Source: Lumbricus rubellus
Taxonomy: Eukaryota; Annelida; Clitellata; Crassiclitellata; Lumbricidae
Assembly (NCBI GenBank): GCA_945859605.1
Contig: OX243811.1
Span: 58,377,766-58,441,765 of the forward strand
Direction: 5' to 3'
DNA: 64,000 nucleotides
In this document: positions 10,601 through 22,600 of the stretch, in pieces
Layout: each line of letters begins with the position of its first letter
Numbering within the stretch: position 1 is the stretch's first letter
The notes under the pieces: model-generated
Told to the model about the DNA's origin: nothing
Database searches by the model: none
What the model saw: only the letters and a program-made list of their open reading frames with translations
Made by a program: the position numbers and the translations under genes

Positions 10601-13600
10601 AATGTCAAACAATCTCTTAGTCTCTTCTTGTTCTAAACCTAAATTATTAGTAACAGTGATAATAATAATAACAATAATAGTCTAACTCTAACATTAATAA
10701 TAATAATAACACGATTTCTATAGCGCCGTAGTTTAGCCGAGGCCGAAAGGAAAGGCGTTGTACATGAGTTCAATAGCCTACGTCAATGGCAGTCACAGGA
10801 TTGTTTAATTAAAAGATTTTATTCTCAGCTGCGATTTAAATGCCTCTAAAGATTGCGCGTTCTTCACATGATTGGGTAGATTGTTCCGCGCAGTAGGTTC
10901 TGAAACTGAGACTATTGGTCTTGAGACTGAGACTAATGTTCTTGTTCATATTAAACGTAGTAAACGATTCCAAGTTTTAATTAGGTTGTTTTTAATGAAA
11001 TTTGTAGGGTTACAACGCCACTGATAAATTCATTGCTACTCAAGGTAAGTTTATAGAATACTAGTAGTGAGGTAAAGGCGGATTGACGGCCAGCAAATAA
11101 AAACCCATTAAAACCCCATTAAAAGCCCACTAGTCACGCACCAATGACGTCATCGCCCACGGCCTTCATTCATTGAAAGACCGCTAGCCACTGGCGCAGT
11201 AATTAAAAGGTCACTAAGAAAGCAATTAGCTACTGGCGCAGCAATTAAAAAAACAATTAGCCTCTGGCGCAGTAATTAAAAAAGACCATTAAGAAAGCAA
11301 TTCGCTACTGGCGCAGTAATTAAAAAGCAATTAGCTACCGGCGCAGTAATTAAAAAAGCAATTAGCTACTGGTGCAGTACAGCCACGCCAACTAACTACC
11401 TATTGTTCTTTGTCCATCTGGTTGTCAATCTGTATCCCTAGGTAATAAAGATCTCATTAATGACGCAGGTGTGCTGTGTCCTCGGGTGATGTTTTTATTA
11501 GGTGCGATAACAATCTCTATACGTCGCCAGACGGAGGGCGATAACAATCTCTATACTTCAAAGGTAACAATCTCGATAACAGTCTCTATATTTATCTTTA
11601 ATATGTTTATTATATAATAAATATATATTTATTTATTATATATATTTTATTATTATTATATAATAAATATATTTATATATTCACCTTGTCAGTAGTTTCT
11701 CAATATGTACACAAATACTAGAGCCTACGCGAGAATTTAATTTAGGTTTTGTAAGTGTTGCGAATGTTGATAGGTCCGCTACCAGAAACTGTTGGAGACT
11801 TTTGGAGAATGATCTTGGAAAAGGAAGTTATCGTCATTGTCATGATTACAGACTTAGTGGAAAATCGGAAGGTGACCATGCACTTATTCTTTGGCTCTCT
11901 GCTTGTTTTTTTCTCGTATGAATTCAATTAAATTGTGTCACTCTACACTCAAGATACATAAGTAAATTACTGCGAGCTACATTAAAATATTGGCCATACG
12001 ACTACAAATTACGAATGCATCTGCTGACTGCTTGCATTATTTGCACTATTTATGCCTGACGTTGAATACCGAAACTCATGTAAATTTTCACGGGTCATGA
12101 TGATTCTGCTTCTTAAAATCGTTAACGGTAATCTGCGACCTAGACACATTGTCGCCAAATGACTGTCTTGCAAGTTATCATATCGTTTTCAGTCTACAGC
12201 TTATATTTACTCCGTAATTTAGTTTTAAAAGCAATCAACAATTTAACCACACGGAAATTTTTTTTTGGGTTTGCAAGTGGTGCAAATGTTGATAGGTCCG
12301 CGACCAGAAACTTTTGGAGAGTCTTGGACAACGGTCTGGGCATAGGCATCTCTGCAAGGCGCTCATCTGTCCTACTGCTTATTTTGCCGTCCTTCTATTG
12401 AACCTGATAGTCAACCTTATTCTATTGCGAGGTAGGGCCTATCGTAACCGCGTATTATATATCGATCTCCATGCAAGCTTGTTACCAATCCCAGCCCAGC
12501 CCATATAAACTGTATAATTTTAACTTATGTTATAGGCCTATTTTGTTGACAAAGCATTTTTGTTTCAATGCATTTTATGCAAGTCCTTTATTATAGCGTG
12601 AAATTTAAATTGACAGACATTACATTATTTCAAGGTCAAGTGCGAAAAATACTGGCCAAACGTTGGCGAGTGTATGGAGTTTGAGGGAATTGCAATAAAA
12701 ACAACGAAAGAAGAATACTGGAATGACTTTGTTTCAAGACAGATTCACGTTACCAAAGTAAGAAGCCATCTTATTTCAAGCACCTTTACACGGGCACAAT
12801 AATAATTATTGTTTAGTATAGTTCCTTCACCTCACAATGGCGAAGAATACATTTGCTAGTATTAATTAACTTCACAATAAGAAAGACGCAATCAAGCTTT
12901 GGGTTGCTAAGATCAAAATTTATAAACACAACTAAATTGTTGTTTTTCTGTTATTATAGAATTCGCAAACGTTGACAGTAAAGCAGTGGCACTTCCTATC
13001 CTGGCCAGATCATGGTATTCCCCGTGACGTCAACAGCTTCCGTAATTTCCACAGAAGAGTGCGACAATGTATGGAAGCTGGAAAGCACACGATTGTTCAT
13101 TGCAGGTGAATTTAAATGCGATTCTAAACGCATAGTTCTATGGTTCTGTTATGGTTGCTTATGATAGCAGAATATAATTTCCAGCAAACCAATCAAACAA
13201 ACAAAATGTCCACAACATGGCGAGAGAACGCTCAACAGTCACATGACCAACATAGAGGGATCGTTCGATAACTAATAGCCTACTGTCGTTTTTCCAACAC
13301 CCCCACTCGACAGTACCCCATCTAACTTTAGTTATCAATTATCAAGGCACAAGCCAATCTTATCTCTTAAGTTACACAGCTTGTCCCTTGTAAGTGGTTT
13401 GGTCATAATGTCTGCAAGCATTTGGTCACTAGGACAGTACTCCAAGTTAATTATCCCACGAAACTGTAAGTCTCGAAGATGATGATGTCGAACATCTATG
13501 TGCTTGGTTCTTGCACTGATTTTCTCATTGCTTGCAATCTTGATGCATCCTTGGTTGTCCTCATACAGAGTCGTTGATTCCATGCACGGTATATGTAGAT

Positions 13601-16600
13601 CAGATAACAACTGTCTCAACCAAACCAATTCTTGACTTGCCAAAGAAGCAGCAATATATTCTGCTTCTGTAGATGACAGAGCTACGGATATTTGCTTTTT
13701 AGATTTCCATGAAATTACTCCTTCTCCGAGCTTAAACAGGTATCCACTGGTTGACTTGCGATCCGATCTGTCGCCTGCCCAATCTGCATCAACATACCCA
13801 TTCAGTTTCAGATCTCCAACAGCTTCAAGCTTTAACTTCCAGTTAATTGTTTGCTTGAGATATCTGATAACTCTCTTTACTGCAGTCCAGTCACACTGAC
13901 GTGGTGAATTGACTTTCCGACATAGAATAGAAACTGCGGCTGCAATATCTGGTCTTGTTGTAGTAGCTATGTATAACAAAGCCCCCACTGCTTGTCGATA
14001 TTGTTCATTTGAGCTGAGCAAATTTTCTTCCCCTGTTATATTTAAATAGTCCACATGCATTGGTGTTGCACATCCATTTGCATTGGTTAAGCCATATTCA
14101 GAAATAACTTCTTGAATTTTATTGATTTCAGAAATCAAGTAATTGCCTTGTTTGTCCTTTTCAATTTGAATTCCCAGGTATAAACTGACTTCACCCAAAT
14201 CCTTGATTTTAAATTGCTGACTTAACATGTTTGCTGTTTTCTTGATCATTTCTGCATTTCCACAGATCAGCAGATCATCAACATATAACAATATGTAAAC
14301 AATCACGTTGTTGCACTTCTTTGTATACAGACACAGATCAGCTTCACTTTGATGAAATCCATCTGATTTCAGAATAGAGTCTATTTTCTGATTCCAACTT
14401 CTGGCTGATTGCTTAAGTCCATAAATGGCTTTCTTTATTTTGCAAACCTTTTGCTCTTGACCAATTTCTGTAAAACCTTCTGGTTGATTCATGTAGAGTT
14501 CTTCTTTGATTTCTCCATTCAGAAAAGCTGTTTTGACATCAAAATGATTCACTTTCAAATTCTTTGATGCAGCAACTGTCAACAATGTTTTTAAAGTTGT
14601 ATGTCTTGCTACTGGTGCGAACGTATCTTCATAGTCCTCACCAAATTTCTGAGAGAAACCTTTAGCTACAAGACGTGCTTTATGTCTTACATTTTCTTCG
14701 GTATCGTGTTTCAACTTAAACACCCATTTGCAGTCTATTGCCTTCTTTTCTGCAGGTAGATCACTCAATATCCAAGTTTCATTCTCATTGTGTGAATTCA
14801 TCTCTTCTTGTGCTGCTCTCATCCAGTTTTTCTGTTCATATTCTGTTAACATTTTCATCTCATTCCATGATGAAGGTTCCTTTCTGATTTCATTTTGAAC
14901 CATTATTGATAGTCTTTCTGCTGGTATGCCTTTGTTACTTCTGATAGATCTTCTGGGTTGAACAACATTTTCCTCTGTTATTTCAGCGTTAACTGTTTCA
15001 TTTTTGTCATCTTCATTGACTTGATTAAGCATCTGTGTTTTGACTTCATTTTCATTTTTAACAGGCTCTGATTTCAATTCTGTGTTCTCTGGATTTATCA
15101 TTACTTCTGTAATTGTCATTCCGTCTGATTCATGTTCATCAAATGTTACACTGCGACTGATTATAATTCTGTTTGAATCTTTCAGCAGCAACCTGTATCC
15201 TTTTGATTGTTCACTGTATTCTACTAGGATTGTTTCGATTGCTCGATCATCGAATTTAGTTTTTTTTCTCTTTTGGAATGTATGCATATGCCTTGCATCC
15301 AAATATTCTGATATGTGAAAGATCTGGCCTTTCTCCATTCCTCAATTCAAAAGGTGTTTTATCTGTTGCCTTCGTTGGCAGTCTGTTTTGCAAGTAAACT
15401 GCTGTCATAACTGCTTCTCCCCAGTACTTCAGTGGTAATGCTGCATCAAGTAGCATACATTTTGCCATTTCGATTTCTGATCGATTCTTTCTTTCAGCTA
15501 CTCCATTCTGCGATGGTGAGTATGGTACACTCGTTTGAAGTTGAATTCCTTCTTGCTTCAGATAGTTTCTCAGCTTATTTCCAGTATATTCACCACCATT
15601 GTCCGATCTTAGGATTTTCGGTTTTCTTTGAAACTTGCTACTAACTTCTGCAATGAATTCTTGAAATTTCCCGAATACTTCATCCTTCCTTTGAATAAGA
15701 TAACATTTTGTATATCGTGAAAAATCATCGATAAATTTCACAAAATATTTGCTTCCTCCTGATGACATTGTTTTCATTGGACCACAAACATCACTGTGGA
15801 TCAAGTTCAACGGATGTTTTGTGCGATGTGTACTGGCTTCAGGATATGGTTTCTGTGTGGTTATTCCTTTAATGCAATGTTCACATTTCATTTTTACATT
15901 ACATTCTTTGATTTGAATTCCTGTGGCAATTCCTTGCTTGTTAATATCTTTAACGGCGTTTGGATCTCTATGCCCTAAACGTCTGTGCCACACATGAATA
16001 CAATTTTCATGCTTAGTTTCGAACTTGGCCATGTTTGCAAGTTCAGGAATATTCTTACATGACAACTTGTATAAATTGTTTTCAGATTTTCCCACAGCCA
16101 ACACCTTTCCATTGTATTTAATCGAACGCTGGTTACCTGAAAATTCAATTTCTTTTCCTTTGCTTGCCAGTTGCTTTACTGATAACAAACTTCCTGTTAA
16201 TCCTTGTGAATATAAAACATTTGTGACTTTGATTCTATTCACTGTACCATTGTCTAAAATGCATTCCAGAAAACCATTTCCAATTCCATCTGCAATCAGA
16301 CATGTGCCATTAGCAATGTAAATTTTGTCAGACTTCGTTTGGTCCAGTTCTGTAAAGAAATTCAGATTGTTTGTCATATGGGTTGTGGCTCCGGAGTCTA
16401 TAAACCAGCCACTTGTTCTCTGACCAATGCCGATTGTAAAACTGCTGTGATTAATGTCATCGTTGCCTGGATCACTCAATCTTTCTGTAACGACATTTTT
16501 CGCTTTGTGTTTTAATTTTGGCTGTTTATTTTCTTGCTCCATTCTTGCCTTCCATACTCTACCGTCCACGTTTAAATGACCTTGCTTTTTGCACACAAAA

Positions 16601-19600
16601 CAAGTTCTTGTTTCTCTGTCTTTATGCTGTTTATCATGACGATAGTTAGTGCGAATGCTGGGTATTGTATTGCTTGAGTACATTGCTGATTCATCTTTTG
16701 CTTCTGTTGAATCATTTTCTGAATCTTTCTTGCGCTTGTATGCATCAACAAGCTTGTTTTTAACATATTCTAGAGTAAGTTCATCTTCCTCTCTGGCTTC
16801 TAAAGCTGTTATCAATGTTTCGTACTCATCTGGTAGACCACAGAGCAATAGAGTCGCCACCTGTTGATCTGTAACTTCTTCACCAACACCACGCAATTGC
16901 TCAACGAGTTGCAAGGCTGCACTTATGTATTCCTGCATGTTCTGATTAATCTGTAGCTTTATCTTGTATAGCTTTTTACGCAGATACATCTTACTGCTTA
17001 GATTCGATCTTTCATGCACCTTTTGTAGCTCCCGCCACATTTCTCTTGCACTGTTACAATTGCAAATGTGTATTAACTGATTATCTTCAACTGATAATGA
17101 TATTGTGCCTTGCGCCTTCTCGTTCTTTCTTTGCCAACCGTCTGGGACTGGGTCAGGTGTGTCGTCATTCACAACTGTCCATAAATCATCTTTAATTAGC
17201 AACATTTTTACCTTGAATTTCCAGACTTGGTAATTGCTGTTGTTTAACTTCGTCATCGTGAACTTTGTTTCGCTTGATTCCGCCATTTTGTGCTTCTTCT
17301 TGACAAGCTGACTCACACGACTTGTTAGCGATTTTCACCAACGCTCGAACATAGGTTTACTATCGAAACGTTCCGATTTCTTTTCAACCTACAAAGTCGC
17401 AGTTCCAAGTCACTGTCTTATTTCTAAACTTTTAAGCATAACTTAGTAACTGGCCGGTAGCTGGGCCCATAACCTGATAGCAGAATATAATTTCCAGCAA
17501 ACCAATCAAACAAACAAAATGTCCACAACATGGCGAGGGAACGCTTAACAGTCACATGACCAACATAGAGGGATCGTTCGATAACTAACAGCCTACTGTC
17601 GTTTTTCCAACAGCTTATACATAGCATTGGCAGCTGCAGTGTCTTACTTTGATGATTCACCATGTCAGTAGTTTCTTAATAAGTACACAAATACATGTAA
17701 ATTACCAATAGCAACTAAGTTAATGCTTCAATTACTTATTTGAAACACGTAGAGCCTAACGTTTTCTGGTAAGTGTTGACGAATTTCAATGCCGCGCATG
17801 ACAAGCATTTTGACATCCATAGTTCCATATGGACCTAATTCTTCACAACAGAGACAGTTATTTCGTGACAACGCGTCCACGGCTGTTGCAGAAAGACTAT
17901 TCAGCAGGCTAAATGCATGCAAGTGATACAATACAGGCACTATTGCTACTAATTGTGTTTTTCTTAAATCGTAAATAGGCCTAAACGAAGCTATTAACAG
18001 ATTCTTCGTTATGCTCCTACTTAGTGCTGGCGCTGGAAGAACGGGTTGCTTTATCGGAATCGACTTCTTAATTGAACAAGGAAATGCTGAAGGCAAAGTT
18101 GATATATCTGGCTGTCTACAATCTCTGCGTGAACAAAGAAGTCAGATGATACAAACACTGGTATGTTCTTAGTCTAACGAATTTCAATGAATTTTCATAT
18201 GAAATTTTATGTTAATCAGGAAATAATTTTTATTACGATGAACTTGTAGCTTGCGCGATTGGATTAAATTGTCCATAGGCTATATTAAACGTGTCTTTTA
18301 ACCTGCGACGTCGAATTAACACGTTAAATAATTCTTTAATTTGAGACAATATTATTCATTAAACATTCTTTAATTAGTGTAAAATCAATTCAAAGAACAT
18401 TAGAAACTATAGATGTAGCCTATATAGGGCTAGCCTATATAAGCCTACATATGCATAGGCCCAAAATATATGTATTGTATTGTATTGTATTTAAACATTT
18501 ATAAAGCGCCTCTAGTAGGGTGAACCGTTCAGAGGCGCTCCCAGTGCGCAAGGCCCCGCGAGAAGAAACAGGTTTTGAGGAGAGACAAAGCAGAAGAGAG
18601 ACTACCAGAAAGAAGTGTAGAGCGAACAGAAGGAGAAAGAGCATTCCAAAGAGAAGGACCAATTGAGACAAATGATCGAGACTGAGCCATAGTAGTTCTA
18701 GACCGAGGAACCAAGAGGTCAAATCTGTTGGATGAACGAAGTGGACGATGGGAGGAAGCCGAGTGAGGACGAAGTAAAACATTAGTCAGATATTTTGGGG
18801 CAAGACCCCGTTGAGCCTTTAAGATCAGAGTGAGGATCTTGAATTGTGTGCGAGCACGGAGAGGAAGCCAGTGAAGTTCATATGTATACAGATAGCTTTA
18901 GGCCTATGCGAAAGTGAGACCAGATTGCATTTGTAGGACCAATACAAGTTCGTCCATACAGTCCTACTAAAGCATTATTCAGTAGGAGACACTGCAATAC
19001 CAAAAGGAATTTTCCATCAGAAGCTACGAGAACTACAGCAAGTAAACTTAGAAAACGGACGGTGCAAGATGGATGCTCAATATCACGTGAGACACATTTC
19101 ATGATCAATCGTTTGTTAATCAAAACTCTAATTTTGTTGACCTAAGTGAAACATTTTTATTATTTCAAATGAAACTATTCGATCACGAATGTTTAGACAC
19201 ACAGTACCGGTATTGATTGAAACCAGTTTAACTTGCTTTATTTGAATCTTTTTAAAAAGCGCTAAGTTTCAGTAGATGTTCATGCATGTCGAGACTCAAT
19301 CTTTACAAAATAAATGCATTTGAATGAGTGAATTATTTTGCCATGTTGTTTTTACACAGAGTTTAGAAGAGACGAAAGAAACGCTGGCTGGAACAAGTAA
19401 TAATTTCATTTTTGCGTTTATATTAATATTTGGAGATAACCTAATTATAGTCTAAACATAAGCCCTACAAGAGAGTGTTTAGAACATTGTTTGCAAAACA
19501 AACTTTCAGTCTAGGCTTACAATATCTGAGATGTAGGCAAATCTCCGTCGTAAATGTCATTTGCTCTCAAACGTCAGCAGGAATGAGATATTGTTAACAG

Positions 19601-22600
19601 GGTGTGCTACTGATAATGCGTTTGAATTTCAATCCTAACGGCTTCACATGACATTGATACTCGATAGCAAATCATGGTTTAATTGACAGCCCTGATTTCC
19701 GTTTAATACCCCAAACATGGCAAGCATTGCCCGTAGTACACTATCAATAATCTATTTCGCTAAAAATGGTGTCATCTACTAACTCAGAAAAATAATGAGT
19801 GAATAGGCCTATGTTGATTTGACTCTGTGTCTGCGTGTGGTCTTGACCTTCTCATGAACCTTTGCTGTCTATTATCTTTCACATGTTTTTTTATAGCGCT
19901 CGTAAGTTTGTCTGGAAGTTGCGTTCACAAGCACACGATTAAAAAATAATATTAAGATTACAATTGTAATTAATAGTAATAGTAATAATAATAACATCAA
20001 CAACAATAATTATTATTGCCTGGTTAGCGCGATAGGCCCTATCCGAAATAAGCCTGTAGCACAACTTCAGAATCACCTTTTCTCAAATGTCTATAAAAAG
20101 ATGCGTGTGAAGTACGAAAATTGCAGCGCTTGGTTATTATTAGGCTAGGCTATATGGATGCTGATACGTGATGTATTTCAGGCAGTGCTCTTGTGGCAAT
20201 GAAATCAATCGAAAAGAATAAAATCGTCGAAATGGAGGTTGCTTTCGTAAATGTAAGCGCACAATTATAGTAGCAGCTAGTCATAATTCTTAACGATGCA
20301 ATTTGGTTATGGCTTTAACGCAGTTGATCATGCATAAAATGCAATAAGCTGCATAAACAAAGCTTGAAATTGCTTACAAGTCCCAAGACGGAAACCCCCA
20401 CCTTAATGCGGTTTGAGACTGGTTCAGACTAGGCCTTACATGAGGTACAGTAACCGCACCTGATACATTTGCAACGCTCTTGATATGAAGTAGGTGTAGG
20501 CTATTTAGAAGTTAAAAGAGGGCTAGGTTGAGAGACATACAATGCCAACTCATGCACTCCTACACGCATAGACCTACAATCCTACATAATGACCATAATT
20601 GGGTAGGAATGTGTTATAATTTTTATGTTAAAAATGTTTGGTTTTTAAAATCGAAACATTTAAGGGATGGAAGAAGAGAAATGCGTACATAACGTTGAAA
20701 TTCCCGGCGCCAACAGCCGTTCAGGATTTCTATTCGTTGTGCAGAGAGAATGGATGCAACTTTGTCATCATTCTGGACAGCGTGCAGGTAACAAACCACT
20801 TGAAATTGTATTAATCAGATCTGATAATATCGCAAGCACTTGATTGCTTCCTGCAGATGCTTAAGGCAGGTAAGCATAATGATATAAGACAGACTATTTT
20901 TTTTACTGATATCAATAAATCAGAGATACGTCTCCAGCATCGATCCTCTGCATAACGCATAAGAAATCATTCATTTGCAACCATGGCAACGCTATAGCAA
21001 AGAACATACACTTCAAAGTAGGCTGTGTTAGAATACAATCACAATTATGCCAACTGTATAACAACTTAAGACCTTAGATTGCGCAAAATCAAACAATAGT
21101 CAACCGACCAAATCTTAAACGGTCTCTAGAATGCTTCATGGTATCTATCAACGCCGTACAAGTTTAGTGACAAGTGCCTATTCAAGTATCGGCCAGTCCC
21201 GAGGGAATTTCATTGTAGGCCTACCTGCCAATGTTAGTGACAACAGCATGGATCCACGAGGGAACACCCACATTACATAGCGATAATTAATTTATTGGCT
21301 GCTTCCATGCATTCCTATTTAGAAAGTCTTTGTAGCATTCGTTACGACAACCAACTCTACATAATTATAATAATCTCTCCATAAGCTCTTTTCCATTTAC
21401 GATTCTACATAAAACAATATTTACTCAGCGTGGTTAACCTAGTTTCTCTATGGATACCGTATAATAAGCCTAGATCTCATTTGTCTCAATCCTTTCAAAA
21501 CGGAATTCAGCATCCTCGAACTTCCTGCTGAATAGACTTACGATTTCCATGCTGTAGGGCCTACAAGTAAAACAACGTTTTCGTAGTTCTGTCTATTTAT
21601 TCTCTAAATTATTTTTCGCCTACGGTTAACCATAAGCTATCATCTATCACGTCCACATGCCTCCATTGATATACAATGACTTCCCTCATTCAATTCTTGG
21701 CTTGTTCAAACAAATGTTTGCTTGTTTGTCTTTATGTATTAACTTGCCGTGTCATTCCCATACAGTGCTGTACGTTTGCTAGTGCTTCTTATTTGAGCAT
21801 GTTTGTATTTGTATGTGCACTTGTTATAGCGCCCCTTCAAGCTCTCTACTCAGAGGCGCTCCCGATTGCAGAGCGGACACTGCATCGGAGTTTCACGCCG
21901 AAGCGCTGAGCAATTGTGAGTGAAGGACTTGCCCAAGGTCCTTACGCGGGGAGGTGGATTTGAACCTCAAACCTTCCGGCTCCAAGGCAACGACGCCACC
22001 ACTACACCACCGCGCCCCACGAATGTTACTACTTACTTAATATATCGTAAATTTAATTTCCAGATAACAGTGCTTAAAATATGAGACTCGGTGACACTAG
22101 CTCAAATAAAATCAATGAATCAAGTAAAGTTAGGTTCAGTTTCCGGTAGAGATATAAAGTCAGAGGCACAACATCGTATCCATGCAAAATGAAACCATTG
22201 TGATATTCTAATCTATTATTCGTAGGCTTCCATTGCTCCTCTTTTGCCTACAAAAGAAAATGACGTTTCTCTTCGATCACACGTCGTGTCTTCCGACCGC
22301 ATATCAACCGCAGACTATGGTACTCGCTTCAAAGTATTCGAGAGGAGACGGTCTGACGACACCTACGCGAATCTTCAACATCTTGACATCTACGCTAATG
22401 TCGTAAGTTCCATTAACCATTTTAACCCTGTACACATAATATAATAGGAATTTTGATGAACTGCAAATGAGTAAGACCGTAAAATTTGGACTAAAGTTAC
22501 CGGTATGTTCTTCGTGAAAATAAGCTTATAGTTCGACCAATCTAGCTAGGCTATCAAGGCACCATTGGTGATAGGCTATTATATATATATATATTTTCGA

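Larger units (their letters stand above)
13162..17612 (-). mobile_element. Ty1/copia LTR retrotransposon, nearly intact
   Basis: The element is 4,451 bp, bounded by 138-bp LTRs (13162-13299, 17475-17612) that differ at three positions, and by a 5-bp target duplication GCTTA (13157-13161 and 17613-17617). On the minus strand the primer site GGTTATGGGCCCAG follows the 5' LTR; it matches the site for a half initiator-Met tRNA used by Drosophila copia. A G-rich polypurine tract (GAGTGGGGG) precedes the 3' LTR. Gag-protease-integrase and RT-RNase H lie in two overlapping frames in the copia order. It sits in the phosphatase intron that splits the catalytic P-loop. Confidence 0.96.

Noticed and set aside
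13432..17320. Plus-strand frames over the copia element (such as 15040-15318, 16025-16321)
   Set aside because: They are shadows of the well-supported minus-strand copia frames.
17728..18096. Minus-strand 122-aa frame
   Set aside because: It runs antisense across the D1 P-loop exon, and no domain is recognised.
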